From the NCBI RefSeq assembly GCF_024300625.1, contig NZ_CP101322.1:1811992-1875991 (forward strand): a DNA stretch of 64,000 nt, written 5' to 3'. Both the position numbers and the translations under genes were made by a program. Below the pieces are notes generated by a model. That model saw only the letters and a list, made by a program, of their open reading frames with translations, made no database searches and was not told the DNA's origin. Position 1 is the stretch's first letter; the number at the start of each line of letters is the position of its first letter. Shown one piece after another: positions 26,358-34,391 of the stretch. Origin of the DNA: Halovivax gelatinilyticus. Its GTDB lineage: Archaea > Halobacteriota > Halobacteria > Halobacteriales > Natrialbaceae.

Positions 26358-27533
26358 ATGACCGAGAGACCTTCCGACACGGGCGCGCGGTGGAGCCGTC
26401 GATCGATCGTTCTCGCGAGCGGGGGAGTCGTTCTCGGCGGCGCGATGGGGGCGACCGCCGCGGACGAACACGGAGACGATGACGACGAGGATCGGGGACC
26501 TCCGGAAGACGACGAGCGCGGCCGGCCCGACGAGTCGGTGTTACAGACCGATCGCACCGAGGCGTTCGTCTGGGACACCGACATGGACGCACAGCTGTCG
26601 AACACCATCCAGCCGGCGGCGGACCCGACCGAGGAGGGCCGCGAGGACGTCGTCCACGCCACCTCCGGGGGAACGGAAACGAGCGATTACGCCGCGGCCG
26701 GCATCGACCTCCGAGCCGACGAACTGACGCTCCAGGAAGCGAGCGAGGCGGGAGCGATCTCCTACGATCGCTCCGTCGGCGAGGGGGCGACGGACGAGGT
26801 GTTCTGTCTCCTCGAGACTGGTGACGATGCCCTCATCGTAGCGGTTCGCGGCGGGGGTGGCGAGACGACGGACGGGTGGGAGACGCGCGACGTTTCGAGC
26901 GAGCTGACCGCCGACGGCTGGCGAACGATCGAACTCGATCCGGAACACGTCGACGTCGACGACGAGGCGGTGAACGTAGAACTCGAAGAGATCGGCGGCT
27001 ACGCCCTCGAGTTGCAAGAGGGCGAGGCGATCGCGGATCTCGTCGACCGGTACGGCGACGCCGACCTCCTCGGGATGGCGATCGGCGTCGGGGCGCTGTC
27101 GGGGGCGGTGGTCGACACCTACGTCGCCGACCTGCGGGTTCACGACGACCCGCGGGCCGTTCCGGCCGTCGTCCCGATGGACGTCTCGTTCGACGGCCCC
27201 GGCGGCGACGCGGGCGGTCGGGTGACGGCGTCGCTTACGTTCCCCGAGAACGGACACGACCTCACCGCCGAGGACGTCGACACCGAGACGATTCGCCTGG
27301 CCTCCTACGCGCCCGTCGCGCCGCCGCTTCCCGGGAGCGACGAGGCGACCGACGCCGCGACGGCCGACGCCTCGGTGACCGAGCAGGGTATCGACGCCGA
27401 GTTCGTTCCCGGGCAGATCTACCGGTTCGCCGGCGCCGACCAACCCACGCCCGTGGTCCTCTACGGTGACTTCGACGTCGAGGAACCCTACACCTTCGTC
27501 GCCATCGGCGAACTCCAGCCGCCCGGCGAGTGA
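26358..27533 (+). CDS. Secreted protein of unknown function, 391 aa
   Basis: A leader with RWSRRSIVLASGGVVLGGAMG looks like a twin-arginine signal, ending near AATAAD. An Asp/Glu linker follows, then an all-beta domain of about 330 residues (LIVAVRGGGGETTDGW, WRTIELDPEHVDV, MDVSFDGPGGDAGGRV). The last part contains Asp-rich loops that could bind calcium. An upstream Met three codons earlier (26349) is possible. The family is not recognised. Confidence 0.72.
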   Translation: MTERPSDTGARWSRRSIVLASGGVVLGGAMGATAADEHGDDDDEDRGPPEDDERGRPDESVLQTDRTEAFVWDTDMDAQLSNTIQPAADPTEEGREDVVHATSGGTETSDYAAAGIDLRADELTLQEASEAGAISYDRSVGEGATDEVFCLLETGDDALIVAVRGGGGETTDGWETRDVSSELTADGWRTIELDPEHVDVDDEAVNVELEEIGGYALELQEGEAIADLVDRYGDADLLGMAIGVGALSGAVVDTYVADLRVHDDPRAVPAVVPMDVSFDGPGGDAGGRVTASLTFPENGHDLTAEDVDTETIRLASYAPVAPPLPGSDEATDAATADASVTEQGIDAEFVPGQIYRFAGADQPTPVVLYGDFDVEEPYTFVAIGELQPPGE

Positions 27534-27742
27534 GCGATCGGGGTTCGAATACCCCGAACCAGGTGTCCCTCGCCCGTCACCTGGTGATGCGGGCACTGAT
27601 TTCCCGGGATCGTTTTTTGTCGAGCGAGCACGCTACCACCAGGTGGGTATACAACCGAGCGTGAACTCCGAGGCACTCGACCTGCCTTTTCTGTAGCCGA
27701 CGGTCGCCGTTGCCATCATCCGTCGCCGTCGTCCGCGGCCTA

Positions 27743-27961
27743 TCACTCGCCGGCCGCCTCGATCAGTTCCACCGCCGTCTCCCGCAACTCGGCGGTTAGG
27801 TGCAAGCCGTGCGAGTCGACGTCCCGGAGGATCGTCTTCGCGTCGGCTTTCGGGAGCCCCTCCTCGACCGCCCTGACGATCACGCCGATCGTTCCGGTCA
27901 CCGTCGCACCGAGGCCGTCGGCGACGGTCCGGAGTCGCCGATCGTCGGCGACGATCGCCAC
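27743..27961 (-). pseudogene. Truncated DUF3368-type PIN (VapC-like) gene, C-terminal half
   Basis: The 72 codons read IVADDRRLRTVADGLGATV then TGTIGVIVRAVEEGL, matching the C-terminal half of DUF3368 PIN-domain toxins (DD-x-x-LR-VA, then GTLGVL). The N-terminal half with the first catalytic Asp is missing; upstream sequence does not continue the domain, and the only start is a GTG inside it. No antitoxin is visible beside it. It is probably a dead toxin remnant. Confidence 0.6.
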
Positions 27962-27998
27962 TGTACTCGTACGGTCATACTCCGGGTGGATCGGGGCC

Positions 27999-28403
27999 TC
28001 AGGGAGTGTCGGACGAGCGGACGTGGATCGAACTCCCCAGGTACTTCGTCACGGCCTCGTCGACCGTCTCCGCCTTGAACGCGTCGAGCTGGTCGCCGAT
28101 CGCCGCCCTGAGCGCGTCGAGATACGCCCGATCCGTCTGGAGTTCGCGAAACGAGACCGACACCACGGGGACATCGAGCGCCGCTTCGGCGAGCCGCCGG
28201 ACGTGCGCTTCGTCGCCGACGCGTCCCCGCCAGAGGTGGTCGCGGAAAAAGAGCCAGCCGCTCTCTCCGGGCGGGTCCGCCGTCCGGTAGAGTTTCGTCT
28301 CGAACGTCGCGGGATCCGTCGTCACCGCTGATTGCGTGGGCTCGAGGCGGAATCTGATCCGAAACACGTAGCGTGCGGTCCCCGCCTGGTCGCGTTCTGC
28401 CAT
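27999..28403 (-). CDS. LWR-salt protein, 134 aa
   Basis: The family-naming segment is present as DHLWRGRVGDEAHVRRLAE, preceded by ARYVFRIRFRLEP and TKLYRTADPPGESGWLFFRD. I recall this as a haloarchaeal family named for the LWR motif. Starts at 28403 (MAERDQAG) or 28412 (MSGMAERD) are possible; the longer frame adds low-complexity sequence. It is a small cytoplasmic protein of unknown biochemical role. Confidence 0.75.
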   Translation of the reverse strand: MAERDQAGTARYVFRIRFRLEPTQSAVTTDPATFETKLYRTADPPGESGWLFFRDHLWRGRVGDEAHVRRLAEAALDVPVVSVSFRELQTDRAYLDALRAAIGDQLDAFKAETVDEAVTKYLGSSIHVRSSDTP

Positions 28404-28476
28404 ACCGGACATCTCGACCGTGAGCGGGAAAAAACGGTGGCCTCTGGACGACCGGACCGTCGTCTCGGACGCGGCG

Positions 28477-28953
28477 TTAGCGGCGTTTGTGGCGGTCGAA
28501 TCGGACGACGGCGAGGTGGTCGTTGGCCTCGGCGGAGGCACGCGGGTTCGGATCGCTCTCGACGCCGAGGAGCCGTCCGAGCAGTCGGTGTCTCTCGACG
28601 TATCCGGCGATCAACGACGCCCGGTCGTCGTCGGTCACGAGCGATCCCGTCGCGGGAAATTGCGTTCCGCGGAGCCACACGCGACACTCGCGACCGGTCC
28701 GGAACGTTCGCCACCAGTCGGTCTCTCGCTTCGGCGTCATCGCGACGATCGCGCCGTCGCGCTCGTGGTAGGCCACCGGAAACGTATACCGCCGTCCGCT
28801 GTGGCGACCGACGTACGAGACGAGCGCGAGCCGGCCGCTCACGATCCAGTGTGCCCGCGACCGAAGTATCGACCGAATCAGCGGGTTCGCCACGCGACGT
28901 TCGAGTCGTCGGAACACCGACGTCCACCGATTCGACGAGCCCGTGGGCGCCAT
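28477..28953 (-). CDS. Deazaflavin-dependent nitroreductase family protein, 158 aa
   Basis: The start at MAPTGSSNRWTSVF gives a protein with the pattern LVSYVGRHSGRRYTFPVAYHERDG and WWRTFRTGRECRVWLRG, characteristic of the split-beta-barrel F420/deazaflavin nitroreductase (DUF385) family. It probably reduces small molecules or quinones with F420. The longer frame to 29142 adds Arg-rich non-family sequence. It is the gene upstream of the LWR-salt gene on the same strand. Confidence 0.78.
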   Translation of the reverse strand: MAPTGSSNRWTSVFRRLERRVANPLIRSILRSRAHWIVSGRLALVSYVGRHSGRRYTFPVAYHERDGAIVAMTPKRETDWWRTFRTGRECRVWLRGTQFPATGSLVTDDDRASLIAGYVERHRLLGRLLGVESDPNPRASAEANDHLAVVRFDRHKRR

Positions 28954-29355
28954 CGCTCTAACTATTCGGTCGCGACGATAGTAACGCGTTCTCCTCGGTG
29001 TCGGTCGTCGAGCGTGGGTGGTCGGATCCATCGCATCGCGCGTCGGCTCCCGGACGATTCGTCTCCCCGGCAGCGTGACTCCGATAACTCGCTCGGCTAC
29101 TGGGATGTCGATGGTGGGTGAAACGGGCGAGAGGTCTCGCACGGCCGTTCTCTGGGTGGGCTAGTCGTTATCGACTGGACGTGAGCGTGAGCGGACAGGG
29201 GCTGGCGAGGTGGGTGTGGCGGGGTCCGTCTCGATACGTCGTCACAGCGCTCGCTCTGTCACGACACCGTGGGCGCCGCTCGTATTCTGGCGGTCGAGAT
29301 CGGATATCTAGAATATATTTGCTCTATCTCTTGATTTGTTAGACGAAGTTGGCTC

Positions 29356-29372
29356 AATCACCAAACTATATG
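29356..29372 (+). promoter_or_regulatory. Promoter of zinc-finger gene at 29407
   Basis: AATCACCAAAC followed by TATATG repeats the block before the paralogue at 4553 (AATCACCAAAT). It is a likely shared promoter or operator. Confidence 0.5.
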
Positions 29373-29406
29373 TACCTTGACACCGCATTCAGGTCAGGGG
29401 ATTGAA

Positions 29407-29535
29407 ATGGGGGATCTGACAGCGTACTGTCCGCAGTGTGATGGTGAGGAACCGATTCGAAAAACCGTACCGTGGCAGCCGAACCTCTGTACCACGTGCG
29501 GGTCCGACATCGAGGAGGACTTCGTCGAACAGTAA
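29407..29535 (+). CDS. Small CPxC zinc-finger protein, 42 aa (family Z, copy 3)
   Basis: The translation starts MGDLTAYCPQCDGEEPIR and ends with an acidic tail after CTTCGSDIEE. The Cys pairs (8/11, 28/31) and TVPWQ linker match the copies at 4553 and 15968. The stop is directly followed by the 26-bp minisatellite. Unknown role; one zinc site expected. Confidence 0.8.
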   Translation: MGDLTAYCPQCDGEEPIRKTVPWQPNLCTTCGSDIEEDFVEQ

Positions 29536-29542
29536 GCGACTG

Positions 29543-29748
29543 TGGTGGAGCGACTGGCGTGGAGTCGGTGGTGGAGCGACTGGCGTGGAGTCGGTGGTGG
29601 AGCGACTGGCGTGGAGTCGGTGGTGGAGCGACTGGCGTGGAGTCGGTGGTGGAGCGACTGGCGTGGAGTCGGTGGTGGAGCGACTGGCGTGAGGTCGGTG
29701 GTGGAGCGACTGTGGTGGGGTCGGTGGTGGAGCGACTGGCGTGAGGTC
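29543..29748. repeat. 26-bp minisatellite, eight units
   Basis: The unit GTGGTGGAGCGACTGGCGTG + GAGTCG recurs with the CGAC core at 29551, 29577, 29603, 29629, 29655, 29681, 29707 and 29733, exactly 26 bases apart. The first units are nearly identical; the last two are decayed. Because 26 is not divisible by 3, the array opens long frames in all phases that are not genes. It begins 8 bases after the zinc-finger stop codon. The rest of the gap to 29975 holds nothing recognised. Confidence 0.9.
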
Positions 29749-29975
29749 GAAGTGATCGGACGAGCGGCCGTCGTCCGGTGGAACCGGGCCGCGGGCTCCT
29801 TCTATCACACGTTCTGGACGCGTCGACGAAGCGCGATCGACAACCGAACGAACTGACCGGGGTACCTCGTGTATCCGATACCGAACACCCGCCACACCGA
29901 TCTATCGGCCGTCGAACGCGTGCTCTTTGTCTCGTGAACGTGTCGGCGGAAGAGCCCCGGTTTCGGTCGGGACGG

Positions 29976-30596
29976 CTATCCGTCTCGCCGATCCGGCGTC
30001 TCTTCTGCCGTGACGAGCTCCGCCGTGGAGTACTCGTCATCTGGCATCGAAAATTCGGTCTCGTCGGTCGCCCGGTTCAGCGCGGTGCCGCCGTCGGCGG
30101 TCACTCTCGCGTCGTCGGGGGCCCGCGATCCGGCGTCGTCGGATCGTCCATTGATCGTTCGGTCGATCAGCGGTTGTGCTGATCCGTCGGTCGCGGGCGA
30201 GGTGCGGCCGAACTCGAAGCCACCGGTCGCGTCGGTCGTCGGTTCATCGTCGTCCCGGTCGGCCGGCTGCTGGACCCGCACTCGCGGCGGACGCACGGCG
30301 TCGGCGACGGCGTCGGGATCGTCGGTGTGGAACCTGCACATCGTCGATTCGGTGTCGCCGGGCCCGAGCGTCTGCGCGAACTCGACCGTCGACCCGGAGA
30401 CCGACCACTCCCCGCCGTCCATCGCGGGTACCTGGACGTCTTTGAGGCCGGGGAGCGCCTCGGTGACGCTGACGGTGACCGGCGCCGAGTCGGCGGATTC
30501 GAGTTTGAACGCCACGTTCCCGGCGCCCGCGGCGCTCACAGACAGCGCTTTCGTCACCTCGACTGACCCGCTCTCGACGGTCGCTGTGTACGTCAT
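29976..30596 (-). CDS. Hypothetical protein with N-terminal beta domain and disordered tail, 206 aa
   Basis: Residues 1-90 (YTATVESGSVEVTKALSVS, FKLESADSAPVTVSVTEALP, WSVSGSTVEFAQTLGPGD) form a likely beta-sandwich with no signal peptide. Residues 95-206 are Asp/Thr/Arg-rich and probably unstructured. I do not recognise the family. The tail may be a protein-interaction linker. Confidence 0.6.
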   Translation of the reverse strand: MTYTATVESGSVEVTKALSVSAAGAGNVAFKLESADSAPVTVSVTEALPGLKDVQVPAMDGGEWSVSGSTVEFAQTLGPGDTESTMCRFHTDDPDAVADAVRPPRVRVQQPADRDDDEPTTDATGGFEFGRTSPATDGSAQPLIDRTINGRSDDAGSRAPDDARVTADGGTALNRATDETEFSMPDDEYSTAELVTAEETPDRRDG

Positions 30597-30804
30597 GCGC
30601 GTTCGCCTTCGACTAGACCGGCGTCAGCTCGCCCCAAATAGATTTTGGCTAGTTGACGTTTTTTCGTCGCCACCCTTCGTCGATTGAACCGCCGTGATCG
30701 ACGTCGCGAGATAGTCGATCCGGAGGGACGTTAGAGTCGATCAGGAGGGATGCTCGTGGTGTCCGGCTGTGCAGCCGGGTGCGATCGGCCGATCTCGACG
30801 CTGG

Positions 30805-30987
30805 CTAGCCGTCGAACGGGGAGTGACGGTCCCCGGTTCGATCGATTTGCGACCGAACCGATTCGATAACCGCGTCCACCTCGCGCGCTCGACGCATCTC
30901 CGGACTATTCCTGGCCAGCGATAGCGACATCACTACCAGGTCGAGTTCTTCCGGACGTAACTCGATGGACACCGACCGGTCGGACAT
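30805..30987 (-). CDS. Small conserved protein, 60 aa (paralogue of 4820-5050)
   Basis: The protein starts MSDRSVSIELRPEELD and contains MSLSLARNSPE and a VDAVIESVRSQ helix, matching the copy at 5050 over about 50 residues. The upstream AAGACCCATA box is identical and at the same distance. Function unknown. It lies just left of the zinc-finger/toxin-antitoxin island. Confidence 0.72.
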   Translation of the reverse strand: MSDRSVSIELRPEELDLVVMSLSLARNSPEMRRAREVDAVIESVRSQIDRTGDRHSPFDG

Positions 30988-31011
30988 GCGCAACCATTGG
31001 GATTCTAACAC

Positions 31012-31021
31012 TATGGGTCTT
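31012..31021 (-). promoter_or_regulatory. AAGACCCATA promoter box
   Basis: The same minus-strand 10-mer as at 5074-5083, ending 24 bases before the ATG at 30987. Confidence 0.5.
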
Positions 31022-31036
31022 GGGGTACACGTCGAG

Positions 31037-31170
31037 TTAGTTTCTGTTCATCGCCTGGACGTCCGGGAGGCTTAGTGGACAGCCGCAGGGATCGGCGTTG
31101 TGGCGCTCCGGACCGAACGTTCGGACGAGGACGGTCGGCTCGCCGCGATGGAGGGTAGGTTTCTCTTTGG
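31037..31170 (-). pseudogene. Hybrid zinc-finger gene remnant (cassette copy 1)
   Basis: Read on the minus strand it gives GEPTVLVRTFGPERHNADPC, which belongs to protein B, and then switches to GCPLSLPDVQAMN, the end of protein A. The switch lies at the shared PCGC codons, so an internal deletion between the overlapping B and A genes probably made it. The N-terminal CPKC is lost and no nearby start codon is in frame. It is the leftmost of eight cassette copies. Confidence 0.7.
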
Positions 31171-31273
31171 TCGCATGTGAATCAGGTGTGGTAAACCGGC
31201 AGGGTCTGAGCGGGTCATCCGACGGTGCTTCCCGCGCGGGGAGGCTGCTCTCGCGGCGGTCCGATTCGTCCCG

Positions 31274-31298
31274 ATTACACCTATTACACTCGATTACA
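31274..31298 (+). promoter_or_regulatory. Three ATTACA direct repeats, probable operator
   Basis: ATTACA occurs at 31274, 31283 and 31293, 9 and 10 bases apart, so all three face the same side of the helix. They end 12 bases before the winged-helix gene at 31310. A similar triple repeat precedes its paralogue at 38405, suggesting autoregulation by the antitoxin. Confidence 0.6.
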
Positions 31299-31309
31299 TA
31301 GTGGCGTGT

Positions 31310-31669
31310 ATGCCCATCGATATCGAACGCTTCGAGGAGGGACCCGCGGAGGAACTCAGAGCCCGGGGCCGAACGAACGCGGCGGAGATCCTCTCGTTTC
31401 TCGCGACGTCTCCCGACCGGGCGTTCACACCGAAGGAGATTCACGACGCGACCGGCGTCGCCCGCGGGAGCGTCGGCGTCGTCCTCTCCCGACTGGAAGA
31501 CCGCGACCTCGTCCGCCACCGCGGCGATTACTGGGCCATCGGCGACGTCGACGATGTCGAAACGACGCTCAGTTCGATCCGAACCGCGCAGGCGGCGACC
31601 GACCGGTTCGGTCCGGAAGACCCCGACGAATGGGGCCCCGGCGTCGAATCCGACGGCGAGGACGAGTAG
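31310..31669 (+). CDS. Winged-helix antitoxin-like protein, 119 aa
   Basis: The start is MPIDIERFEEGP, equivalent to MPIDIETFESTP of the paralogue at 38405; a GTG three codons upstream is less likely. Residues 25-75 form a MarR-like winged helix (ILSFLATSPDRAFTPKEIH, VARGSVGVVLSRLEDRDLVR). The acidic C-terminus probably contacts the toxin. The toxin gene directly downstream is broken, so this antitoxin may be an orphan. Confidence 0.78.
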   Translation: MPIDIERFEEGPAEELRARGRTNAAEILSFLATSPDRAFTPKEIHDATGVARGSVGVVLSRLEDRDLVRHRGDYWAIGDVDDVETTLSSIRTAQAATDRFGPEDPDEWGPGVESDGEDE

Positions 31670-31998
31670 ATGCGAGACGAACAGGGAAGCGTCTGGTGGC
31701 ACCACACAAATCCGACCCCTCGTATCGACCGTGGCTGATCGTCAGCGACCGATCGCATCCGTTCGCTCTCTAGGAGTGTATCGCCCTCGCGATGACGACG
31801 CAACGACACGCGGATGGGCTCGCCGTTTCCGCCGATGACTGGATTCGAGGCGGATCGAACCGGGACGCGTACGTCTCCCCGTGGTACGTGACGACGATCA
31901 AACGACGCGATCTCGATACCCAACAGGGGACGCTCTCTGCCTCGATCGTGGCCGAAGCCGTCGACGCACTCCACAGCTACACCGCTTTTGTCGAGTGA
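31670..31998 (+). pseudogene. Broken PemK/MazF-like toxin gene
   Basis: The start ATG follows the antitoxin stop directly. The frame shifts near 31695 and continues as DPSYRPWLIVSDRSHPF, meets an in-frame TAG near 31771, then continues as DDWIRGGSNRDAYVSPWYV to a stop at 31998. These pieces align with the intact toxin at 37714-38052 (NPRPWLICNNDNHPF, DEDWVEGGMPRQSYASPWAV). At least two disabling changes make it a pseudogene. Confidence 0.8.
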
Positions 31999-32084
31999 AT
32001 CCCGAAGTGAGCCCCTGAACCGTTCGGTCGTGTGGCCGAATCGATTCGATATCGTCTCACTCGCACGGGCGTACGCTGGGTGGC

Positions 32085-32190
32085 CTACTCGTTCATCGCC
32101 TGGGTGTCTGTCAGGGTGGGCGGACAGCCACAGGGCCTGGCGAGATGGGTGTGTGGACCCTTTGGGTGACGTCGGTCACCGGATAGTCAC
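32085..32190 (-). pseudogene. Zinc-finger gene A remnant (cassette copy 2)
   Basis: It corresponds to the last two thirds of protein A from CDYPVTDV to AMNE, with a 1-base deletion in the segment between GACGTC and CACACACCC that breaks the frame. The N-terminal CPAC part and gene B are missing. The downstream flank CTCGCACGGGCGTACGCTG is the same as at other copies. Confidence 0.72.
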
Positions 32191-32363
32191 AGTAAAGACA
32201 CGTCGGGGATGAGTGAGGTATCCACTCAGAATAGGGGGTATCGCCGGTCGCAGCGCGGCTGTGATTCGTCTAGCCGCAGGCGCCTCGGATTGCTCGAGAA
32301 GCGGTGATACGTTCGTCGCTCGCGGTCAACGCCGGTCGGGACGGTACGCGACGCCGATTGTAC

Positions 32364-32789
32364 CTACGTTACTCGGTCATCGATCCAATCGAGAACGGAA
32401 AATAACACGTCGAGGTGATGCGGTTTCAGCCCCGAGGGTTCGGCTGTTCCGGCGTCTGGCGGCGGATGAAAATGCGTCAGCGGGGCGTTCGTTTTCGGAT
32501 GGCGATCCCACCGGCACTGGTAGGTCGACTCGTCGCTGGTTTCGATGTAGTGGACGGCGTAGTCGTTCGTGACGAACCAGCGGATGTCGAGTCTCGCCTC
32601 GGACACGGCGGGCGGATACGCGTCGGCAACGAGCGTCACTTCGAGATACCGGGGCGAAGTCCCCGTCGGTTGGAACCGCCAGGAATCAACGAGCGGGTGC
32701 GACGCCGCCCGGCGACCGATCGTGCGAAGCGCGGTCGGATCGAGCCGTCCCTGGGGAATCGAATCGTCGTCCGATGGCGGGCCAGGCAT
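32364..32789 (-). CDS. Putative TumE-like (DUF6516) toxin, 141 aa
   Basis: The protein starts MPGPPSDDDSIPQG. A central beta-rich part (SPRYLEVTLVADAYPPAV, LDIRWFVTNDYAVHYIETSD) leads to CRWDRHPKTNAPLTHFHPPP, the W-D-x-H ... H-x-H pattern I associate with the TumE/DUF6516 toxin family. The winged-helix gene lies 5 bases upstream in the same operon, as expected for a toxin-antitoxin pair. Family placement is from memory and moderately sure. Confidence 0.62.
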   Translation of the reverse strand: MPGPPSDDDSIPQGRLDPTALRTIGRRAASHPLVDSWRFQPTGTSPRYLEVTLVADAYPPAVSEARLDIRWFVTNDYAVHYIETSDESTYQCRWDRHPKTNAPLTHFHPPPDAGTAEPSGLKPHHLDVLFSVLDWIDDRVT

Positions 32790-32794
32790 AGGAA

Positions 32795-33346
32795 TCAGAC
32801 CGACACCGCGTCCCCAGTGTCGCTTCCGTCGCGTTGTGCCGCTCTGTAGGCGGCTTGCTGGAGAATCTCGATATCGTGTCGGACGCTCCGCCAGCGGGTG
32901 ATCGCGTCCCACCGGTCGTGAATCTCGTCGTGATCCATCGTCTCGAACGCCGTCTGTGCGATCGAATTCGGATCCGGTGCGTCGAATCGGTCCTGGAACG
33001 CGTCATCTTCTGCGACGAGTTCGTCGACCCGGTCTCGCAGAGCGCCGGCATCGTTCTCCGACGCGAGGCGCTCGATCCGCTTCCACTGGAAGTACGAGTC
33101 GTTGCGTCGGTACGCGACGGGGCGCCCGTCGCGCTCCTCGACGATTCCCATCTCTACGAGCTGGGCGAGCGCATCTCGCGCACCGTCGTCGGAACAATTC
33201 GCCCGCTCGGCGACGCCACTCGCCGACTCGAACGCCGTGAGGCCCGTCACGACGTCGTAGACGCGCTGAAACGTCGTTCGCTCTCTCACCCAGCGCTGGC
33301 GGGCTCTGCCACCTGGGCCGCGTCGACTCGAATCCTCGTCACTCAT
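32795..33346 (-). CDS. Winged-helix protein, partner of TumE-like toxin, 183 aa
   Basis: The start is MSDEDSSRRGPGGRAR. Residues 25-85 form an ArsR/MarR-like winged helix (FQRVYDVVTGLTAFESA, DDGARDALAQLVEMGIV, RPVAYRRNDSYF). The C-terminal half is helical and charged, as in the haloarchaeal DUF7342-type regulators. It precedes the toxin candidate by 5 bases and is the likely antitoxin and autoregulator. Confidence 0.7.
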   Translation of the reverse strand: MSDEDSSRRGPGGRARQRWVRERTTFQRVYDVVTGLTAFESASGVAERANCSDDGARDALAQLVEMGIVEERDGRPVAYRRNDSYFQWKRIERLASENDAGALRDRVDELVAEDDAFQDRFDAPDPNSIAQTAFETMDHDEIHDRWDAITRWRSVRHDIEILQQAAYRAAQRDGSDTGDAVSV

Positions 33347-33550
33347 GGCTCTCTCAACGGCACCGATACCGATATATGTTTTCCACGAACGGAATATATC
33401 TCCTCCGGGTGAGGTGCTCTTCACATCGATCGGTCCGCCGTGCTGCGTGATCGTTCGGTCTGGGCGCTAGCCCGGGTGTCTCGCTCATCTGCCGACGCGT
33501 CGGAGTGCAAGATGGGCCGTCACCATTCGCACTGGCGTACTCAGAGTGGT

Positions 33551-33610
33551 CTAGTCGTTCATCGCCCGGACGTCCGCGAGGGATAGCCACAGGGTCTGGT
33601 GAGGTGGGCC
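33551..33610 (-). pseudogene. Zinc-finger gene A remnant (cassette copy 3)
   Basis: Only the last 60 bases of gene A remain, from the HLARP codons to the stop. A 7-base deletion (TGGACAG on the plus strand, between two AG) removes the reading frame. The same deletion occurs in copy 4 at 34392. The downstream flank keeps a decayed form of the common GCACGGGCGTACGCTGAGTGG tail. Confidence 0.68.
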
Positions 33611-33679
33611 GCATCGAAGTAACGCAGATTTAGTTCAATCGTCTGCAGTGTACGCACCACTTCGATGTTCGATTCGATA

Positions 33680-33937
33680 CTACGGCTCGCGATCGTAGAA
33701 GTTGCGCCGATGACCGACTGACTTCACGTATAATTCGTCATCACGTTTTTTCCACTCGATGAGGACCCGGTAGTCACCGACACGAAGCACATAGTCGTCA
33801 CGACCGGTCAACCGCTTTAGGTAATGATCGGGCCAGTCTCGCACGTCTCGGAGTTTTTTCGTGACTCGCTCTTGCGTGTCAGGTTCGAGTTCCTCGAGAC
33901 GGTTCCGTCCGCGATCCGTGAAAAAGACATCCACCAT
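33680..33937 (-). CDS. RelE/ParE-family toxin, 85 aa
   Basis: VDVFFTDRGRNRLEELEPD starts the fold; YLKRLTGRDDYVLRVGDYRV and LYVKSVGHRRNFYD carry the Arg, Tyr and His residues typical of RelE-type mRNA interferases. It starts directly where the ribbon-helix-helix antitoxin ends. It would cleave ribosome-bound mRNA when the antitoxin is degraded. Confidence 0.88.
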   Translation of the reverse strand: MVDVFFTDRGRNRLEELEPDTQERVTKKLRDVRDWPDHYLKRLTGRDDYVLRVGDYRVLIEWKKRDDELYVKSVGHRRNFYDREP

Positions 33938-34156
33938 TTATAGGTCGTCGAGCCGAGTTACGTTTCCATCTTCGATCTGGCGGCGGGAGATCCGATCGTC
34001 CTCGAGCGTTCGTTCTGACAACCGCGGCACCTCGATCATGTGGCGGAGGGCATCGCGAACCAGTTCGCTCTTGTTCAGATAATGTGGATGGTCCTCCAGA
34101 AACGCTTCGATATCCTCGTCCATTTCGTCCGGGACTTTCACGTTGAGTGTACTCAT
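33938..34156 (-). CDS. Ribbon-helix-helix antitoxin, 72 aa
   Basis: STLNVKVPDEMDEDIEAFL is the ribbon and first helix, and LNKSELVRDALRHMI the second helix of an RHH/CopG-type DNA-binding domain. The C-terminal 25 residues are charged and would wrap the toxin. It lies immediately upstream of the RelE gene with no gap. Confidence 0.88.
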   Translation of the reverse strand: MSTLNVKVPDEMDEDIEAFLEDHPHYLNKSELVRDALRHMIEVPRLSERTLEDDRISRRQIEDGNVTRLDDL

Positions 34157-34391
34157 TGTGTTACTCCTGTGTTACGCTCTGTGTTGCAAAAAGTATTTCG
34201 CCGACTCCCTGCCTGTACGGACCCTCGGGCCAGATTTCCACTTCGGTGCCCAAAACTCAGTAATCAATAGGTCTGCCGTCGGCTGGACCGATCACAATCG
34301 GTGCCTGGTTGGCCCCGCCGAACGGGTCCAGCTCTTACGCCCACCGCTGCGGTGACCGGTCCAGCCGTCACTCGGGCCTGATTTGCATGGA
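34157..34391. other. Intergenic region
   Basis: The stretch just upstream of the antitoxin is AT-richer and likely contains its promoter. Nothing else is recognised between it and the cassette remnant at 34392. Confidence 0.3.

Noticed and set aside
29543-29748. CRISPR array
   Set aside because: The 26-bp units are contiguous with no unique spacers, so this is a minisatellite.
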